DNA from: Caulobacteraceae bacterium UBA5005
GTDB lineage: Bacteria; Pseudomonadota; Alphaproteobacteria; Caulobacterales; Caulobacteraceae
Length of the DNA stretch: 13,801 nucleotides
Direction of reading: 5' to 3'
Assembly (NCBI GenBank): GCA_002398405.1
Contig: DGYN01000076.1
Coordinates: 992 to 14,792 of the forward strand
In this document: positions 12,977-13,801 of the stretch, in pieces
Numbering within the stretch: position 1 is the stretch's first letter
Layout of the letters: each line of letters begins with the position of its first letter
Program-made: the position numbers and the translations under genes
Notes under the pieces: generated by a model
The model's database searches: none
The model's input: only the letters and a program-made list of their open reading frames with translations
What the model was told of the DNA's origin: nothing

Positions 12977-13489
12977 CTAGCCGCCGGCTGACCAGATGGC
13001 GATATCCCGGGCGGGACCCTCGGCGCAGATGGAGACGCGCGCGAACGGGGTGCGGCAGTGGGCGCAGACGAGTTTCCTGTCCGTGAAGGCCTTATGGATC
13101 ACCCGGCCCGGCGCGACGGGCGGACTGTTGGCGCCGGCGGCATAGAGGGCTTTGAGGACGCGGCAGGGGTCGCAGCCGCCATAGACCGACCAGCGGGCCG
13201 CATGACAGACGGCGAAGGTGATGCGCTCCACCGGGAAGGGGGCGAGGTGCGGCGCTGGGGGACCGGCCGCGCCCGGCGGCGCCGCATCGATCACCTGGAT
13301 GAAGCAATCGCCCTTGCCGCAGGCGGCGCAGCGGGCCTTTTCGCGGACATAGCCGACCATGGCGCTTTCGCCGAACCGCTCCAGGGCGACGGCGCGGGAA
13401 AGGGTGGTGACTGAGCGGCAGGCCCGGCACTTGATCTCCAGCGCCCTGCCCCCGGTAAGCTCGCGCCCGAGCCGTTCGGGCTGGGTCAT
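12977..13489 (-). CDS. Four-CXXC putative zinc-ribbon protein of unknown function
   Basis: A 170-aa protein with four CXXC pairs: CRAC at 21-24, CAAC at 54-57, CDPC at 106-109 and CAHC at 142-145. There are also Cys62, Cys95 and His96. The pairs fit two zinc ribbons, one formed by the first two pairs and one by the last two, joined by an Ala/Pro-rich linker (about 69-86). No signal peptide or catalytic motif is seen, and I do not recognise a named family. Zinc ribbons often bind nucleic acid or act as structural modules. It sits between a 62-aa gene (2 nt upstream) and the SRAP gene (9 nt downstream) in a LexA-box operon, so a role in the DNA-damage response is a reasonable inference. GC content matches its neighbours. 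Confidence 0.75.
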   Translation of the reverse strand: MTQPERLGRELTGGRALEIKCRACRSVTTLSRAVALERFGESAMVGYVREKARCAACGKGDCFIQVIDAAPPGAAGPPAPHLAPFPVERITFAVCHAARWSVYGGCDPCRVLKALYAAGANSPPVAPGRVIHKAFTDRKLVCAHCRTPFARVSICAEGPARDIAIWSAGG

Positions 13490-13491
13490 GG

Positions 13492-13680
13492 CTAGGGACT
13501 CTTCGGATAGCGGAGGGGGCGCCCCGTCAGGGTGCGGGCCAGGGTGTCGAGGGCGTCGGCGGCGCGCCGGGCGTCAATATGCTCCTGCAGCCGGTGGGGA
13601 CTGGTCGCCGCGATGCGGACCGCTTGATCGAAGGCCGGCTGCAAGGCGGCGCGCACTTCCTCGGGGGAAGAGTTGGGCAT
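13492..13680 (-). CDS. Small protein of unknown function, 62 aa, first gene of a putative SOS operon
   Basis: A 62-aa, largely helical protein (EVRAALQPAFDQAVRIA, then RAADALDTLARTLTG) with a short Pro-rich tail. It has no Cys, signal peptide or membrane segment. It is supported as a gene by a good GGAGTAGGAA ribosome site directly before ATG, by its 2-nt spacing to the next gene, and by the LexA box 12 nt before its start. No family recognised. It could be a small SOS-induced regulator or partner of the downstream CXXC protein, or simply a conserved small leader ORF. Confidence 0.65.
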   Translation of the reverse strand: MPNSSPEEVRAALQPAFDQAVRIAATSPHRLQEHIDARRAADALDTLARTLTGRPLRYPKSP

Positions 13681-13692
13681 TTCCTACTCCAT

Positions 13693-13707
13693 GAACATAA
13701 CAAGAAC
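13693..13707. promoter_or_regulatory. LexA (SOS) box, GTTC-N7-GTTC
   Basis: On the minus strand the site reads GTTCTTGTTATGTTC, an exact match to the alphaproteobacterial LexA consensus GTTC-N7-GTTC. It lies 12 to 27 nt upstream of the first ATG of the three-gene operon. A TTGACT element at 13729-13734 (minus strand) is a good -35; a -10 about 17 to 18 nt later (near CATGTT) would overlap the box, the expected place for repression. The downstream SRAP gene makes an SOS role coherent. Confidence 0.8.
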
Positions 13708-13771
13708 ATGGGCGTGGGGGGTGGAGGGAGTCAAGGTGGTTTCAGGGGCGTCGGGCGCGATGCCTGTTACT

Positions 13772-13801
13772 AAAAAAACCTGGGTCCCGGCTTGCGCCGG
13801 G
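13772..13801 (-). terminator. Hairpin plus T-run at the right edge
   Basis: Read on the minus strand, CCCGGC-GCAA-GCCGGG (13786-13801) is followed, after a short GACCCAGG, by seven T (13772-13778). This fits a rho-independent terminator for a minus-strand gene to the right of the window. The GGGTCCCGGC-GCCGGG core is also a widespread dispersed repeat in alphaproteobacteria, and the element may continue past the edge. Confidence 0.45.

Noticed and set aside
1..13801. CRISPR array, tRNA, rRNA or intact insertion sequence
   Set aside because: I found no regularly spaced direct repeats, no cloverleaf or rRNA signature, and no complete transposase.

Overview
The window is about 13.8 kb of GC-rich DNA with dense, closely packed genes. 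It looks like an alphaproteobacterial chromosome, perhaps Caulobacteraceae such as Phenylobacterium or Caulobacter. That placement rests on three things: a GTTC-N7-GTTC LexA box of the alphaproteobacterial type (13693-13707), the variant SRAP protein that starts MCNLY, and the mix of exported 'WWEGDT' and DUF6152 proteins. It is inference, because no rRNA or other marker gene is present.

Region 1 (1-3067) holds the 3' part of an exported protein of unknown function. A convergent, probably two-gene operon follows on the minus strand: a periplasmic cytochrome c / PQQ-propeller dehydrogenase resembling polyvinyl-alcohol dehydrogenase, then a GFA-type zinc protein 2 nt downstream. Region 2 (3204-5066) has an AraC-type regulator with a GyrI-like effector domain, divergent from the dehydrogenase. 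After it come an EVE-domain protein and a PAS-domain protein on the minus strand. Region 3 (5123-6297) is a two-gene unit for small exported proteins: DUF6152, then a second, divergent member of the family seen at the left edge.

Region 4 (6374-10159) is the most unusual. It has two large exported proteins in tandem on the minus strand. One is a right-handed beta-helix protein with an Fn3-like front. The other appears to fuse a UGSC-type domain, whose redox motif has become Ser-Ser-Ser-Thr, to the 'GWTDGLPVIPPT' partner domain. Both genes are preceded by nearly the same promoter/leader, with a GTATGT-N3-ACATAC palindrome over a TACAAT -10 box, so they look co-regulated. Between them lies a perfect 29-bp inverted repeat of REP/MITE type.

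Region 5 (10264-12294) looks acquired. It contains an orphan 269-aa gene of noticeably lower GC, a lipoprotein that resembles an alpha/beta hydrolase lacking its catalytic His, an IS3-family transposase remnant abutting the lipoprotein's 3' end, and nested inverted repeats. Region 6 (12299-13801) is a compact three-gene minus-strand operon: a 62-aa protein, a four-CXXC protein and an SRAP (YedK/HMCES-like) protein. A LexA box stands directly in front, so this is a candidate DNA-damage operon carrying two uncharacterised members.

No tRNA, rRNA, CRISPR array or intact mobile element was seen.
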